Below are positions 36,530 to 46,929 of a stretch of 64,000 nt of DNA, piece after piece (positions within the stretch are counted from its first letter, which is position 1; each line of letters opens with the position of its first letter). The DNA is from Mesocentrotus franciscanus (Eukaryota; Echinodermata; Echinoidea; Camarodonta; Strongylocentrotidae). The stretch is from assembly GCA_037976565.1 (NCBI GenBank), contig CP137675.1, positions 23,950,629-24,014,628 of the forward strand, read 5' to 3'. The notes beneath the pieces are model-generated. The model saw only the letters and a program-made list of their open reading frames with translations. It was not told the origin of the DNA and made no database searches. A program made the translations under genes and the position numbers.

Positions 36530-36960
36530 TGTTTTCAACTCCTCTTTCATACATTTCACCATTAAGACTCAATATCATACTTTCTCCATTTCGACTCTAT
36601 GACTCTGTAACTTCATTTTCATACATTTCAACATAAAGATTCATTATCACACTTTCATACTTTCAACAATAAGACTCAATATCATACTTTCTACATTTCG
36701 ACTCTATGACTCTGTAACTTCATTTTCATACATTTCAACATAAAGACTCATTATCACACTTTCATACTTTCAACAATAAGACTCAATACCATACTTGCAT
36801 CATAAAGACTCCTTATCACACTTTCATACATTTCACCAATAAGACTCATTATCATACTTACACCATTTCGACTCTCTGAGACCCTGTGACTTCAATTTCA
36901 TACATTTCACCATTAAGACTCATTATCATACTTTCACCATTTCGACTCTGTGACTCTATG
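36530..36960. repeat. TTTCATACATTTCAACATAA-type array, left arm
   Basis: Short repeat array alternating ATAAGACTCAATATCATACT and ATTTCGACTCTATGACTCTG units, mirrored at 42160-42590. A downstream block at 36985-37250 repeats 36075-36385, duplicating the start of a short ORF. Confidence 0.8.
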
Positions 36961-37179
36961 ACTTTCTTTCTTTACTTTGTGTTTGACTTTCTGAGGAATG
37001 TTTACAACGTCGTTGGAGGTTGGACCAATATCTATTGTTCGTTTGTATTTAACCCTACTACGATACTCGACCGACAACACCAGGCTATTTTAAAGGTTAT
37101 TGATCTAGTGTCTTTTGTATTTGAATTACCTCTTTTCAGTAATAGTACCGTTGTTTCTTATTGATCGTGCATTGGCTTT

Positions 37180-37374
37180 ATGACCCTCTCACAAGACTTT
37201 CGACAACTGAAGTTTGTTTTACTCCGACCCGTTCATATCGACGAGTTCTTTGCACTTTCCCACAACTGGCACTTTGATACATGCATAGCTGTGTTTGAAC
37301 TCTCTCAAAACATCATTCTGGACTTACTTTGTATCTTGTACGACTATTCCGACGTAGAATACACACATCCATGA
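37180..37374 (+). CDS. Short ORF of the palindromic element, left arm (64 aa, unknown)
   Basis: Starts ATG ACC in CTTTATGACC and ends at TGA 37372, with AATAAA at 37375 overlapping the end. The product has a FRQLKFVLLRPVHIDEFF segment and a C-terminal YDYSDVEYTHP. The same frame is open upstream from 36886, interrupted by one TGA at 37162, so it could be a last exon or a short protein. A diverged copy of its first 24 codons exists at 36308, where it runs into a stop. No family recognised. The poly(A) signal directly at the stop and the convergent gene make a real transcript end plausible. Confidence 0.45.
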   Translation: MTLSQDFRQLKFVLLRPVHIDEFFALSHNWHFDTCIAVFELSQNIILDLLCILYDYSDVEYTHP

Positions 37375-37380
37375 AATAAA
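37375..37380 (+). terminator. Poly(A) signal of the short ORF, left arm
   Basis: AATAAA right after the stop codon. Opposite-strand hexamers for the convergent zinc-finger gene are at 37407 and 37418, so the two transcripts would overlap at their 3' ends. Confidence 0.55.
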
Positions 37381-37767
37381 ACACTATGTACTACATAATT
37401 TTTCACTTTATTTTAATTTTATTTGTTTACGTTTCAATGCAGACAACTTCATGCAAAACAGATTTGAATACAAAGATAACAATTACAATTTAGTGATGTT
37501 ACAAGAGAACAGAGATAAAATATACAAAACATGTTTAACTCGAGAAATAGAACCCGAGTCATATTACTATATTATTTCACCGTAAATATGTAAAAACTGT
37601 TAACATTAATGTACAGCGTGCGTAATGTATAGGTATAAATATCTTAAAAACAAAGCAAGTTTAAACTCAGAAAGGTCGATTGATGTACATGTTGAAATAG
37701 AGTAAATGTGTCATCTATATTATTAGGATTGTCTACGAAATATTCTTTGTCAAGATGATGTCAAGAC

Positions 37768-38508
37768 TTAGTTGTCGCTTCCATCTGTACCCTCCGTTTC
37801 TTCTTCACTATCGTCGTCATTCTCATTCTCGCTGTCGCTTTCATCTGCACCCTCCGTTTCTTCTTCGCTATCATCGTCATCGTCATTTTCATCCTGATAC
37901 TGGAATAAGCCCTCGAATCGTGTACCGTGTCTTGCTAAGACTCTTTTCACGGCTTTCCGAAGATTCATACCATTTTCTACTTTTTCCGTGAGATCAGACA
38001 TAATTTCATGATTGATGTCAGCTCGTGCAAGGTACACGTTCTGCTGCAAGAACTTGGAGTAAAGATCGAAAAAGGTACGTTTGACGACCCATAGAACTTT
38101 CACGTGGGCCTTTTCTTTAGCTTCTTCTTCGTCCATTCCCTCGGAGATATATTTTTGGTATTTTTCATCCCTGAGGTCCTCGGTGTTTGTCATGGACTGT
38201 TCTAACCATTCTTGATAAGCAAGGTTGTCCTCAAGTTCTTCCATGTTAGGTATCTCTGACTTTGACGATTCATCCTCTCCTTCACTTTCGGAATCACTTG
38301 TTTCAGCATCATCGCTAGATTCTACAACAGCTCTTTGCTTCTTAGAGGGTGGTTCGGAGAAATTATCTTCACTGGTTTCTTCACCAACGATGGAATCTTC
38401 ATTCTCGTATACATTCGTATCAGGATGTACATTCTGTTCGTGTCTCTGCATGTCGAACTTGCGACTATAGGTCTTATCGCATAGTGAACAACCGTAACGG
38501 TCGGACAT
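37768..38508 (-). CDS. C2H2 zinc-finger/acidic protein of the palindromic element, left arm (246 aa)
   Basis: Identical in translation to the copy at 40609-41349. Residues 1-30 hold one C2H2 finger (CSLCDKTYSRKFDMQRHEQNVH). About 45-90 is Ser/Glu/Asp-rich with a PSKKQR basic patch. About 90-205 is a folded-looking helical region containing YQEWLEQ, EEEAKEKAHVKVLWVVKR and GMNLRKAVKRVLARHGTRFE. The C-terminus is a repeated Asp/Glu tract (SEEETEG twice). Inference: a nuclear DNA-binding protein, perhaps a regulator or maintenance factor of the element. I have a loose memory of lineage-expanded C2H2 proteins with a similar central helical region in marine invertebrates; this is unchecked. The intact frame in both arms suggests youth or selection. 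Poly(A) hexamers follow at 37418 and 37407 (minus). Confidence 0.85.
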   Translation of the reverse strand: MSDRYGCSLCDKTYSRKFDMQRHEQNVHPDTNVYENEDSIVGEETSEDNFSEPPSKKQRAVVESSDDAETSDSESEGEDESSKSEIPNMEELEDNLAYQEWLEQSMTNTEDLRDEKYQKYISEGMDEEEAKEKAHVKVLWVVKRTFFDLYSKFLQQNVYLARADINHEIMSDLTEKVENGMNLRKAVKRVLARHGTRFEGLFQYQDENDDDDDSEEETEGADESDSENENDDDSEEETEGTDGSDN

Positions 38509-38589
38509 ATCGAAAGTATTCGTGTTGACTCGATGATGTTTAGCTCGGAATTGGTCAGAAGAGATTGAATCGTTATAATTATATAGTGT

Positions 38590-38775
38590 AACGCCGTAAA
38601 TCCGTAGTTTATCGCCGTAAATCCGTAGTTTAACGCCGTAACATCCCGTAAATCCGTAGTTTAACGCCGCAACACCCCGTAAATCCGCAGTTTAACGCCG
38701 TAACACCCCGTAACGCCGTAATTTAACGCCGTAACACCCCGTAACGCCGTAATTTAATACCGTAACGGCGTATCG
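38590..38775. repeat. CGCCGTAA iteron array upstream of the zinc-finger gene, left arm
   Basis: About eight repeats of CGCCGTAA with ATCCGTAGTTTAA or CACCCCGTAA spacers, between the zinc-finger start and the inner ORF. Mirrored at 40345-40535. The position fits a promoter or binding-site array. Confidence 0.85.
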
Positions 38776-38996
38776 ACACCGCTGACGGATCATTCCTCTT
38801 TATGCTTCATCGACAATTTTTATAGAGCACCCACTCTCTTTGAGATCTACCACTCTATTATTAACTCCGTAACATCGTCTTTAACCCCACTACGTCTCTA
38901 CTACACTCCTATCAATCTCTTCTGACCAATCCCTCTCTTCTACCCACTTTAATTCTTGTTCGATCACCGGGTCTTCTTCTTCTTCTTCATCATCAT

Positions 38997-39254
38997 TTAT
39001 TCATTCGATATAACTAAGTTGATTGTAGTCTGTATTTTGTTCCAATATGTTATAAATTATAATATGTAATAGGGATACTAGTACTGCAGAACAAAATATA
39101 GAGGTTATAACAATATTAATTCATTCAATATAATTGAGATTACTGTATTTTGTACTCTGTAATTGGTTTCAATATGTTATATATTACAATTTGTATGAAT
39201 TAATATTATTTATTGAGTGAATACAATAAAGAATATTACAAAACAAAAAATCAT
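38997..39254. mobile_element. 258-bp insertion present only in the left arm
   Basis: The right arm reads straight through CATCATCATCCTGG; the left arm has this extra block flanked by ATCAT on both sides. Inside are two diverged copies of TTCATTCRATATAA...CAATATGTTATA. It interrupts the inner acidic ORF of the left arm. Confidence 0.75.
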
Positions 39255-39429
39255 CCTGGTAAAACAAATGCAGACGCAAAGTAAATGTAAAAAACAAAAC
39301 AAAAATCAAAACAAAAACAACGAAAATACATGAAATGCAGTGTGAAGGGAAAATTAAAAAAAAATCGAGAAAATTAATATGTATCATAGATTTTAAGGTA
39401 TTACATCATTATGAGTAGACATGTCTTTA

Positions 39430-39595
39430 TTACCGTTGCTATAAACAAATATGTAAAATGTCTTTATTCCCGTTGCTATAAACAAATATGTAAAATGTCT
39501 TTATTCCCGTTGCTATAAACAAATATGTAAAATGCCTTTATTCCCGTTGCTATAAACAAATATGTAAAATGCCTTTATTCCCGTTGCTCTGGATT
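39430..39595. repeat. Tandem repeats at the palindrome centre
   Basis: Five copies of a roughly 37-bp unit containing TCCCGTTGCTATAAACAAAT on the left side; the right side (39892-39950) has about two. Left and right therefore differ in copy number at the hairpin turn. Confidence 0.85.
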
Positions 39596-39891
39596 TTACC
39601 TTAGTTATATCATTGGTTGACTTTTACCACATGACCAATATGATCTAATAGATATTTGTTTCTAAATATAGGATGATTATTTACATCACTTTAACTAAGA
39701 AATGGTGGGATCTAATCAAATCTCTGGATTTTGCCTTAGTTATATCATTGGTTGACTTTTACCACATGACCGATAAGATCTAATCGATCTTTTGTTTCCC
39801 TTTGGAGGCTTACATTTCATCCGAGGACCAATTGTCATCATCTTCAACCGTGATCTTTAGACCTTGAGTGAGAGCGATCTTTACAACATCG
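39596..39891. other. Single-copy spacer of the palindrome
   Basis: Not part of the inverted arms. It contains two direct copies, about 125 bp apart, of a block with TTAGTTATATCATTGGTTGA and TTTTACCACATGACC. No coding seen. Confidence 0.8.
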
Positions 39892-40119
39892 TTTTATAGC
39901 AACGGGAATAAAGACATTTTACATATTTGTTTATAGCAACGGTAATAAAGACATGTCTACTCATAATGATGTAATACCTTAAAATCTATGATACATATTA
40001 ATTTTCTCGATTTTTTTTTAATTTTCCCTTCACGCTGCATTTCATGTATTTTCGTTGTTTTTGTTTTGATTTTTGTTTTGTTTTTTACATTTACTTTGCG
40101 TCTGCATTTGTTTTACCAG

Positions 40120-40227
40120 GATGATGATGAAGAAGAAGAAGAAGACCCGGTGATCGAACAAGAATTAAAGTGGGTAGAAGAGAGGGATTGGTCAGAAGAG
40201 ATTGATAGGAGTGTAGTAGAGACGTAG
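40120..40227 (+). CDS. Acidic C-terminal exon or short ORF of the palindromic element, right arm
   Basis: A good acceptor TTTGTTTTACCAG ends at 40119-40120. The frame then encodes a DDD/EEEEE run, VIEQELKWVEERDWSEEIDR and stops at 40225. Upstream the same frame to 39988 is hydrophobic, AT-rich and probably intronic. It could be a spliced exon; the partner exon is not found. The left-arm equivalent is broken by the 258-bp insertion. Confidence 0.35.
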   Translation, partial: DDDEEEEEDPVIEQELKWVEERDWSEEIDRSVVET

Positions 40228-40344
40228 TGGGGTTAAAGACGATGTTACGGAGTTAATAATAGAGTGGTAGATCTCAAAAAGAGTGGGTGCTCTATAAAAA
40301 TTGTCGATGAAGCATAAAGATGAATGATCCGTCAGCGGTGTCGA

Positions 40345-40535
40345 TACGCCGTTACGGTATTAAATTACGGCGTTACGGGGTGTTACGGCGTTAAATTACG
40401 GCGTTACGGGGTGTTACGGCGTTAAACTGCGGATTTACGGGGTGTTGCGGCGTTAAACTACGGATTTACGGGATGTTACGGCGTTAAACTACGGATTTAC
40501 GGCGATAAACTACGGATTTACGGCGTTACACTATA
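40345..40535. repeat. CGCCGTAA iteron array, right arm
   Basis: Inverted copy of 38590-38775, ending about 75 bp before the zinc-finger start codon at 40609. Confidence 0.85.
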
Positions 40536-40608
40536 TAATTATAACGATTCAATCTCTTCTGACCAATTCCGAGCTAAACATCATCGAGTCAACACGAATA
40601 CTTTCGAT

Positions 40609-41349
40609 ATGTCCGACCGTTACGGTTGTTCACTATGCGATAAGACCTATAGTCGCAAGTTCGACATGCAGAGACACGAACAGAATGTACATCCTGATAC
40701 GAATGTATACGAGAATGAAGATTCCATCGTTGGTGAAGAAACCAGTGAAGATAATTTCTCCGAACCACCCTCTAAGAAGCAAAGAGCTGTTGTAGAATCT
40801 AGCGATGATGCTGAAACAAGTGATTCCGAAAGTGAAGGAGAGGATGAATCGTCAAAGTCAGAGATACCTAACATGGAAGAACTTGAGGACAACCTTGCTT
40901 ATCAAGAATGGTTAGAACAGTCCATGACAAACACCGAGGACCTCAGGGATGAAAAATACCAAAAATATATCTCCGAGGGAATGGACGAAGAAGAAGCTAA
41001 AGAAAAGGCCCACGTGAAAGTTCTATGGGTCGTCAAACGTACCTTTTTCGATCTTTACTCCAAGTTCTTGCAGCAGAACGTGTACCTTGCACGAGCTGAC
41101 ATCAATCATGAAATTATGTCTGATCTCACGGAAAAAGTAGAAAATGGTATGAATCTTCGGAAAGCCGTGAAAAGAGTCTTAGCAAGACACGGTACACGAT
41201 TCGAGGGCTTATTCCAGTATCAGGATGAAAATGACGATGACGATGATAGCGAAGAAGAAACGGAGGGTGCAGATGAAAGCGACAGCGAGAATGAGAATGA
41301 CGACGATAGTGAAGAAGAAACGGAGGGTACAGATGGAAGCGACAACTAA
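40609..41349 (+). CDS. C2H2 zinc-finger/acidic protein of the palindromic element, right arm (246 aa)
   Basis: Start ATG in GATATGTCC, stop TAA at 41347. Amino-acid sequence identical to the left-arm gene. One N-terminal C2H2 finger (Cys-X2-Cys-X12-His-X4-His spacing), acidic linker, a helical domain of about 115 residues, and an acidic repeat tail. AATAAA signals follow at 41694 and 41704. It converges on the short ORF at 41743-41937 (minus). Host transcription is likely, since no polymerase is visible in the element. Function unproven. Confidence 0.85.
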   Translation: MSDRYGCSLCDKTYSRKFDMQRHEQNVHPDTNVYENEDSIVGEETSEDNFSEPPSKKQRAVVESSDDAETSDSESEGEDESSKSEIPNMEELEDNLAYQEWLEQSMTNTEDLRDEKYQKYISEGMDEEEAKEKAHVKVLWVVKRTFFDLYSKFLQQNVYLARADINHEIMSDLTEKVENGMNLRKAVKRVLARHGTRFEGLFQYQDENDDDDDSEEETEGADESDSENENDDDSEEETEGTDGSDN

Positions 41350-41742
41350 GTCTTGACATCATCTTGACAAAGAATATTTCGTAGACAATCCTAATAATAT
41401 AGATGACACATTTACTCTATTTCAACATGTACATCAATCGACCTTTCTGAGTTTAAACTTGCTTTGTTTTTAAGATATTTATACCTATACATTACGCACG
41501 CTGTACATTAATGTTAACAGTTTTTACATATTTACGGTGAAATAATATAGTAATATGACTCGGGTTCTATTTCTCGAGTTAAACATGTTTTGTATATTTT
41601 ATCTCTGTTCTCTTGTAACATCACTAAATTGTAATTGTTATCTTTGTATTCAAATCTGTTTTGCATGAAGTTGTCTGCATTGAAACGTAAACAAATAAAA
41701 TTAAAATAAAGTGAAAAATTATGTAGTACATAGTGTTTTATT

Positions 41743-41937
41743 TCATGGATGTGTGTATTCTACGTCGGAATAGTCGTACAAGATACAAAGTAAGTCCAGA
41801 ATGATGTTTTGAGAGAGTTCAAACACAGCTATGCATGTATCAAAGTGCCAGTTGTGGGAAAGTGCAAAGAACTCGTCGATATGAACGGGTCGGAGTAAAA
41901 CAAACTTCAGTTGTCGAAAGTCTTGTGAGAGGGTCAT
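41743..41937 (-). CDS. Short ORF of the palindromic element, right arm (64 aa, unknown)
   Basis: Inverted duplicate of 37180-37374 with the same product. AATAAA on the minus strand overlaps the stop. The upstream in-frame extension to 42231 is again interrupted by one TGA. Confidence 0.45.
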   Translation of the reverse strand: MTLSQDFRQLKFVLLRPVHIDEFFALSHNWHFDTCIAVFELSQNIILDLLCILYDYSDVEYTHP

Positions 41938-43611
41938 AAAGCCAATGCACGATCAATAAGAAACAACGGTACTATTACTGAAAAGAGGTAATTCAAATAC
42001 AAAAGACACTAGATCAATAACCTTTAAAATAGCCTGGTGTTGTCGGTCGAGTATCGTAGTAGGGTTAAATACAAACGAACAATAGATATTGGTCCAACCT
42101 CCAACGACGTTGTAAACATTCCTCAGAAAGTCAAACACAAAGTAAAGAAAGAAAGTCATAGAGTCACAGAGTCGAAATGGTGAAAGTATGATAATGAGTC
42201 TTAATGGTGAAATGTATGAAATTGAAGTCACAGGGTCTCAGAGAGTCGAAATGGTGTAAGTATGATAATGAGTCTTATTGGTGAAATGTATGAAAGTGTG
42301 ATAAGGAGTCTTTATGATGCAAGTATGGTATTGAGTCTTATTGTTGAAAGTATGAAAGTGTGATAATGAGTCTTTATGTTGAAATGTATGAAAATGAAGT
42401 TACAGAGTCATAGAGTCGAAATGTAGAAAGTATGATATTGAGTCTTATTGTTGAAAGTATGAAAGTGTGATAATGAATCTTTATGTTGAAATGTATGAAA
42501 ATGAAGTTACAGAGTCATAGAGTCGAAATGGAGAAAGTATGATATTGAGTCTTAATGGTGAAATGTATGAAAGAGGAGTTGAAAACACATAAAAATAAAG
42601 GATAAAATTCTGATTTGTTGACGTGTGAATCAAAAGTGACTTACAGACACACCTTTATTAACTCACTTTTTCCTCGAAAAATTAACAGTCCAGAGGATAA
42701 TGAGAAATCTCTATGTGAAATTCACATAGTCACCAAAGAACTCGCCGATACGAACGGGTCGGAGTAAAACAAACTTCAGTTGTCGAAAGTCTTGTGAGAG
42801 GGTCATAAAGTCAATGCACGATCAATAAGAAACGACGGTTCTATTGCTGAAAAGAGGTAATTCATATACAAAAGACACTATAGACTTATAGGCCTACACA
42901 AATCAATAGGCCTACCCTTTACAAATAGACAACAATACGGTTACGCGCGTTGCTATGCGAGGTTCGTAGTAGGGTTAAATACAAACGAACAATAGATATT
43001 GGTCCAACCTACAACGGCGTTGTAACCATTCCTCAGAAAGTCAAACACAAAGTATAGAAAGTCAAAGAGTCAAAATTCCATAGACACACTTCACTTGTTA
43101 CAAGTCCTACAAGAAAATACCTATCCAATATCCAAAACGTCAAAACTTCCCATAAAAACACACGAGTAAAATTCATAAAGTCAAAATCCCATAGATACGC
43201 GTGTTAAAACTCTTTTTTTTTCTCAAAAATTTACAAGTCCAGAAGATAATGAAAAAATCTCTATGTAAAATTCATAAAGTCAAAATCCCATAGACACATG
43301 TATTATAATTCAGGTTTTATCGAAAAAATTTACAAGTCCAAAATGACAAATCCCTATCTAAATTCAAAAAGACAAAACCCCATAGACAACCGTGTTATAA
43401 GTCACTTTCGAAAAAATTTACAAGTCAAAATGACAAATCCCTATCTAAATTCAAAAGTCAAAACCCCATAGACACGCGTGTTATAAGTCCGTTTTTTGTC
43501 AAAAATAGACTATGTCAAAGTTAATGTACACGAGTCAATTAGAAATAGTATAAGTACGAAAATTTTTGTGTACAAAACCTATGGCCGTCCCCATACTCAC
43601 TGTCATAACTA

Positions 43612-43980
43612 CCCCCTCTCCAACCAGCTGTATACTTTGGCAACCGAGAATGGAGCTTTTTATCCATACCCTATACTTCTAACCCCCTTTCCAAACACTT
43701 CATGACAACACTCACAGAATTGACACGCACCACACAAAGTTAGAAGGGTTCAGTTAAAGTGTGAGGAAAACATCCGATCAAGGACATGAAAGTTATAATT
43801 TTTAAAGTTATCAAAGTTCAAACACGAATATGCAACTATAGCATACACCTCACTAGTACCTCTCCTACTTGCTCTATTAAAAAAACTTAATTTCTATTCT
43901 ATACGTCAATATAATTATGCTCCTCTATAAATTAGATCTATGCTCTCATTAACCCCCAAGAAAAATAAAAGAAAGAGTGG
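43612..43980. repeat. Host flank of the palindrome, original copy
   Basis: Partner of 20050-20425 in the old duplication and, as an extra inverted copy, of 35219-35588. It contains CAACCAGCTGTATACTTTGG and CTCACAGAATTGACACGCAC. Confidence 0.85.
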
Positions 43981-43984
43981 AAGA

Positions 43985-46050
43985 GAGAAGTATACGCAAC
44001 CTAAACCAGAGTTTCCAAATTGCGTGTGATGAGCTAAAATTTAAAAGGAATACTTTATACTTTATCAGACTTTCCTGTAAATTTCACTGTATCTAATTTC
44101 TTAAAATATATCGGGGTGGACTTTGCCTTGAAATGCTTCCTGGAGTAGACTTACGATAGCACAAAAGTGGGCAGGACGGTGGAATACAAGTGTTGCAATC
44201 TGTAAAGGGTACACATAGAAAAGAAATAAAAGTGTATGTAAGTGTAAATATAAGTTATATATCTGGTTATACTTATACTTACAAGCATGCACATGCCTTC
44301 TTAACAGTTAACAGTCAGGTAAAAATTAACAAACAAACAAATTTAAATTGTATAATATCTACAAAGGCAATAACACAATCTTTCGGCATATCTAGGTTAG
44401 GAATACACAACAAACAGCATAGCCTCCCCCAAAAAAAAAAAAACCGATGCCGGGAAATGGTCCGGGGGGAAATGAAAAGGTCACAAAGGAGGGGCCAAGG
44501 CAACGTGAAATGAAAACGCCATAACTCTTCACACACCCTCCCCTAAACCAATGGCGCTGTTTCATCACAACAAGTAAGACCGATGCCCCCCCCCCACCGG
44601 GCCCCGTGCTATGCTCCTGACAGAAGATATAACATGCCATTATAATTAATCTGTCGGCATTTTTCTAAAACCGTGTGCAATACAATTGAATTGAATTGAA
44701 TTGAATTGAATTTATTTCCATATTTCACAAATATATTTGAACAAGTAATTATACAAACAAACAATACATTAAAAAAACAAAATACAATTAAATGAATAAA
44801 TTGATGACTAAAGTACAATAAAATATTACATAATCAACAATTTGTTTGTAATTAACATAACGTGATATATGGGGGAACCAAAAAGAAGCAATGCTTTTAA
44901 AAATATTTGGTTCCCAGGGGTAATTGTGTCTAATTAATATTAATCAAGAAAAATGTAATAAAAGAAATCGCTAAGACTTTCAAGAAATCACCTGAAGGGT
45001 ACTTTTTATATCCTATAGTATAATCGCATACAAAACATCATCGGATTAGGCAGTACCTAATTGTAATGTAATTGTTGAAAACTGTATATTTGCGGTTTAT
45101 TCTATATGTTCATATTAGTCGTTATTGGTACATTATTAATATTATCCATTTTTATCGCGCGCAACTATACAGTCAAAGTATAAGTCAAATACGTGTGTTT
45201 TGCACCCGCACGTACATACGCGCTATAGTGCACCTCTGACCTCATACATTACGAAACCGGCAACACACGTTTTCATTTGCACTGTTGACCCACAAAACAC
45301 GCTTTCAATTAGTTATTTTTAATTTTGTTTTTACAATTAAAATCACGTAATTAGGTGACGATTTGAATAATTATTATACAACACCTTTTTGGCACCATGT
45401 AGCTTCCTCCTCCCCGGCCACCATCCACTCAAGCTCCCTGCTTTTCATTGTTTTCTTATTTTAATTTTATTGATAAAAATGTTCTTTGTATATTTCATCT
45501 TTAATTTTTTAATAAATGCAGAAATAAATCTGCCTTAAGCAAAACAAAACAAATGTTCGCATATTTCTAAAGAGGATGCACAAGGCTTATAAAGTTGTCT
45601 TTGGTTGATTTCTCTTAGTGATCATGTTGTACTAGTTGAACTGAATAAACAACACTGTTAAAGCTAGCAATGATAATGTAGAAGAATGACGATTCAACAT
45701 TTATTTAATCCATTTTATTGTATAGTGAAAACCAGCAAAGGTGTTATATATAGTTCCCGGTTGTTTTCAGGTGTAAAGGGCAATGTATTAATAAATGTGT
45801 AACAAATAAAGTTCCCTATTGTTTACACGTGTTCAGTGTAGGGTATTCAGCAAATATTACCATGGTAACAGTCTGCTAAATTTAAGGATGTACGTAAGTG
45901 CTTGCTTAGTGGAAAGTAAAGAAATATCGCAGATAGTGTAGCGTGTTACTAATACAGTTATATCGACTGCTACGAGAGGACTAGCTGTTTTTATACGCTC
46001 AAGGGATAGTTGAATCCCCTGCCATCACCCCGAGGCGCGCCTGGGTGGGC
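43985..46050. other. No gene recognised
   Basis: AT-rich stretch with a GAATTGAATTGAATT run at 44685-44712 and a few G/C homopolymers at 44430-44610. No supported coding or element ends. Confidence 0.45.
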
Positions 46051-46659
46051 GGCGCACACAGAGCTTTGAATTACTGAAATATTGAATGAATGCCTTCACA
46101 GGCGTAATCGGCTTGATGCAGGCAATAACGCAAAAGAAATGACGCTTCTTTAGCGAAATGCATCATTCCTCGACCACTGACGTGTTGTATGCTACCGAGT
46201 TTGGAATGCCCCGCCCACCCCATGTATTCGTGTCATTTCTTAAGCATAAGCCCAGAAACTCCAGAGTTGCCAATAGTTGGATGTGTTCACACTCCTCTCA
46301 ATGCAAATGTGTTGATAGTAATTTTCCTTGGCAGCACTAAAACTATGCAACCCCCTCACACCGTCTCCGAGTTCGCGATAAATCGTGTTCTAACATCACA
46401 AAGCTCATGATATATATAATTAGTACGTCTGGAAACTGGTCGATGTTCATGATGATTTTTTTCTTTCTTTCTATTTAGACTATGATCAGGAAAAGGAGGT
46501 CAGAATTCAGATCTAAAACGGAAGTTATCTAGTACTCGAATTGTACAGAAAGATACCAAATAACGTTCACAGGCAGTATACATTTAAATTTTCTTCAGTT
46601 CCTCCACCGAGCAACTGTCATTTTTTGCTTATCTCTCTCCTTCCACAGGTCTATCACCT

Positions 46660-46725
46660 TATTCTCGCTCGCTCTCTCTCTCTCTCTCTCTCACATACAC
46701 ACACACGCACACACACACACTGGCG
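46660..46725. repeat. (CT)n and (AC)n microsatellite
   Basis: CTCTCTCT followed by ACACACAC, directly before a TGGCGTACTGATGGAGGGGG sequence that also occurs inverted inside the hAT-like element at 16320-16375. Confidence 0.8.
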
Positions 46726-46929
46726 TACTGATGGAGGGGGCTTGGGGGCAGTTGAAGCCCCCAAAATAAAATTCAAACGTCGTTTATTTCTAATTCGATA
46801 CCAGTGTTGTACAAATGTTGCTGAAATGACATGATTTTCCGGATTTTTTCTCTCACTTTTGCCCATTATGCCAGAAGCGGCACTCCCTGTGGGGGCACTG
46901 TGACCCCATTTGTTCAGGCACCCCAAAGT

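Larger units (their letters stand above)
35117..43611. mobile_element. Palindromic element with two zinc-finger genes
   Basis: Two arms of about 4 kb, almost identical and inverted, meet around a 0.4-kb spacer at 39484-39891. The outer terminus is (AG)TAGTTATGACAGTGAG, flanked by CCCCC on both sides (35112-35116 and 43612-43616), compatible with a 5-bp target duplication. Each arm, from outside in, has about 100-bp repeats, a 31-codon ORF copy, a phased short-repeat array, a 64-codon ORF with a poly(A) signal, a convergent 246-codon zinc-finger gene, a CGCCGTAA array and a short acidic ORF. Arms differ by single bases, a 258-bp insertion (left) and one extra repeat unit of about 90 bp (right). 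No transposase, integrase, polymerase or capsid protein is recognised. The superfamily is unknown. Confidence 0.8.

Noticed and set aside
38225..38470. Ser-rich frame opposite the zinc-finger gene
   Set aside because: Shadow of the acidic, Ser-rich coding strand.
35219..43980. Palindrome as a pure assembly or missed-adapter artefact
   Set aside because: The arms differ by base changes, a 258-bp insertion with target repeat, an extra repeat unit and central copy number, and the left side has an orphan terminus. A single-read mirror would not show these. An allelic mis-join is still possible and is noted in the findings.
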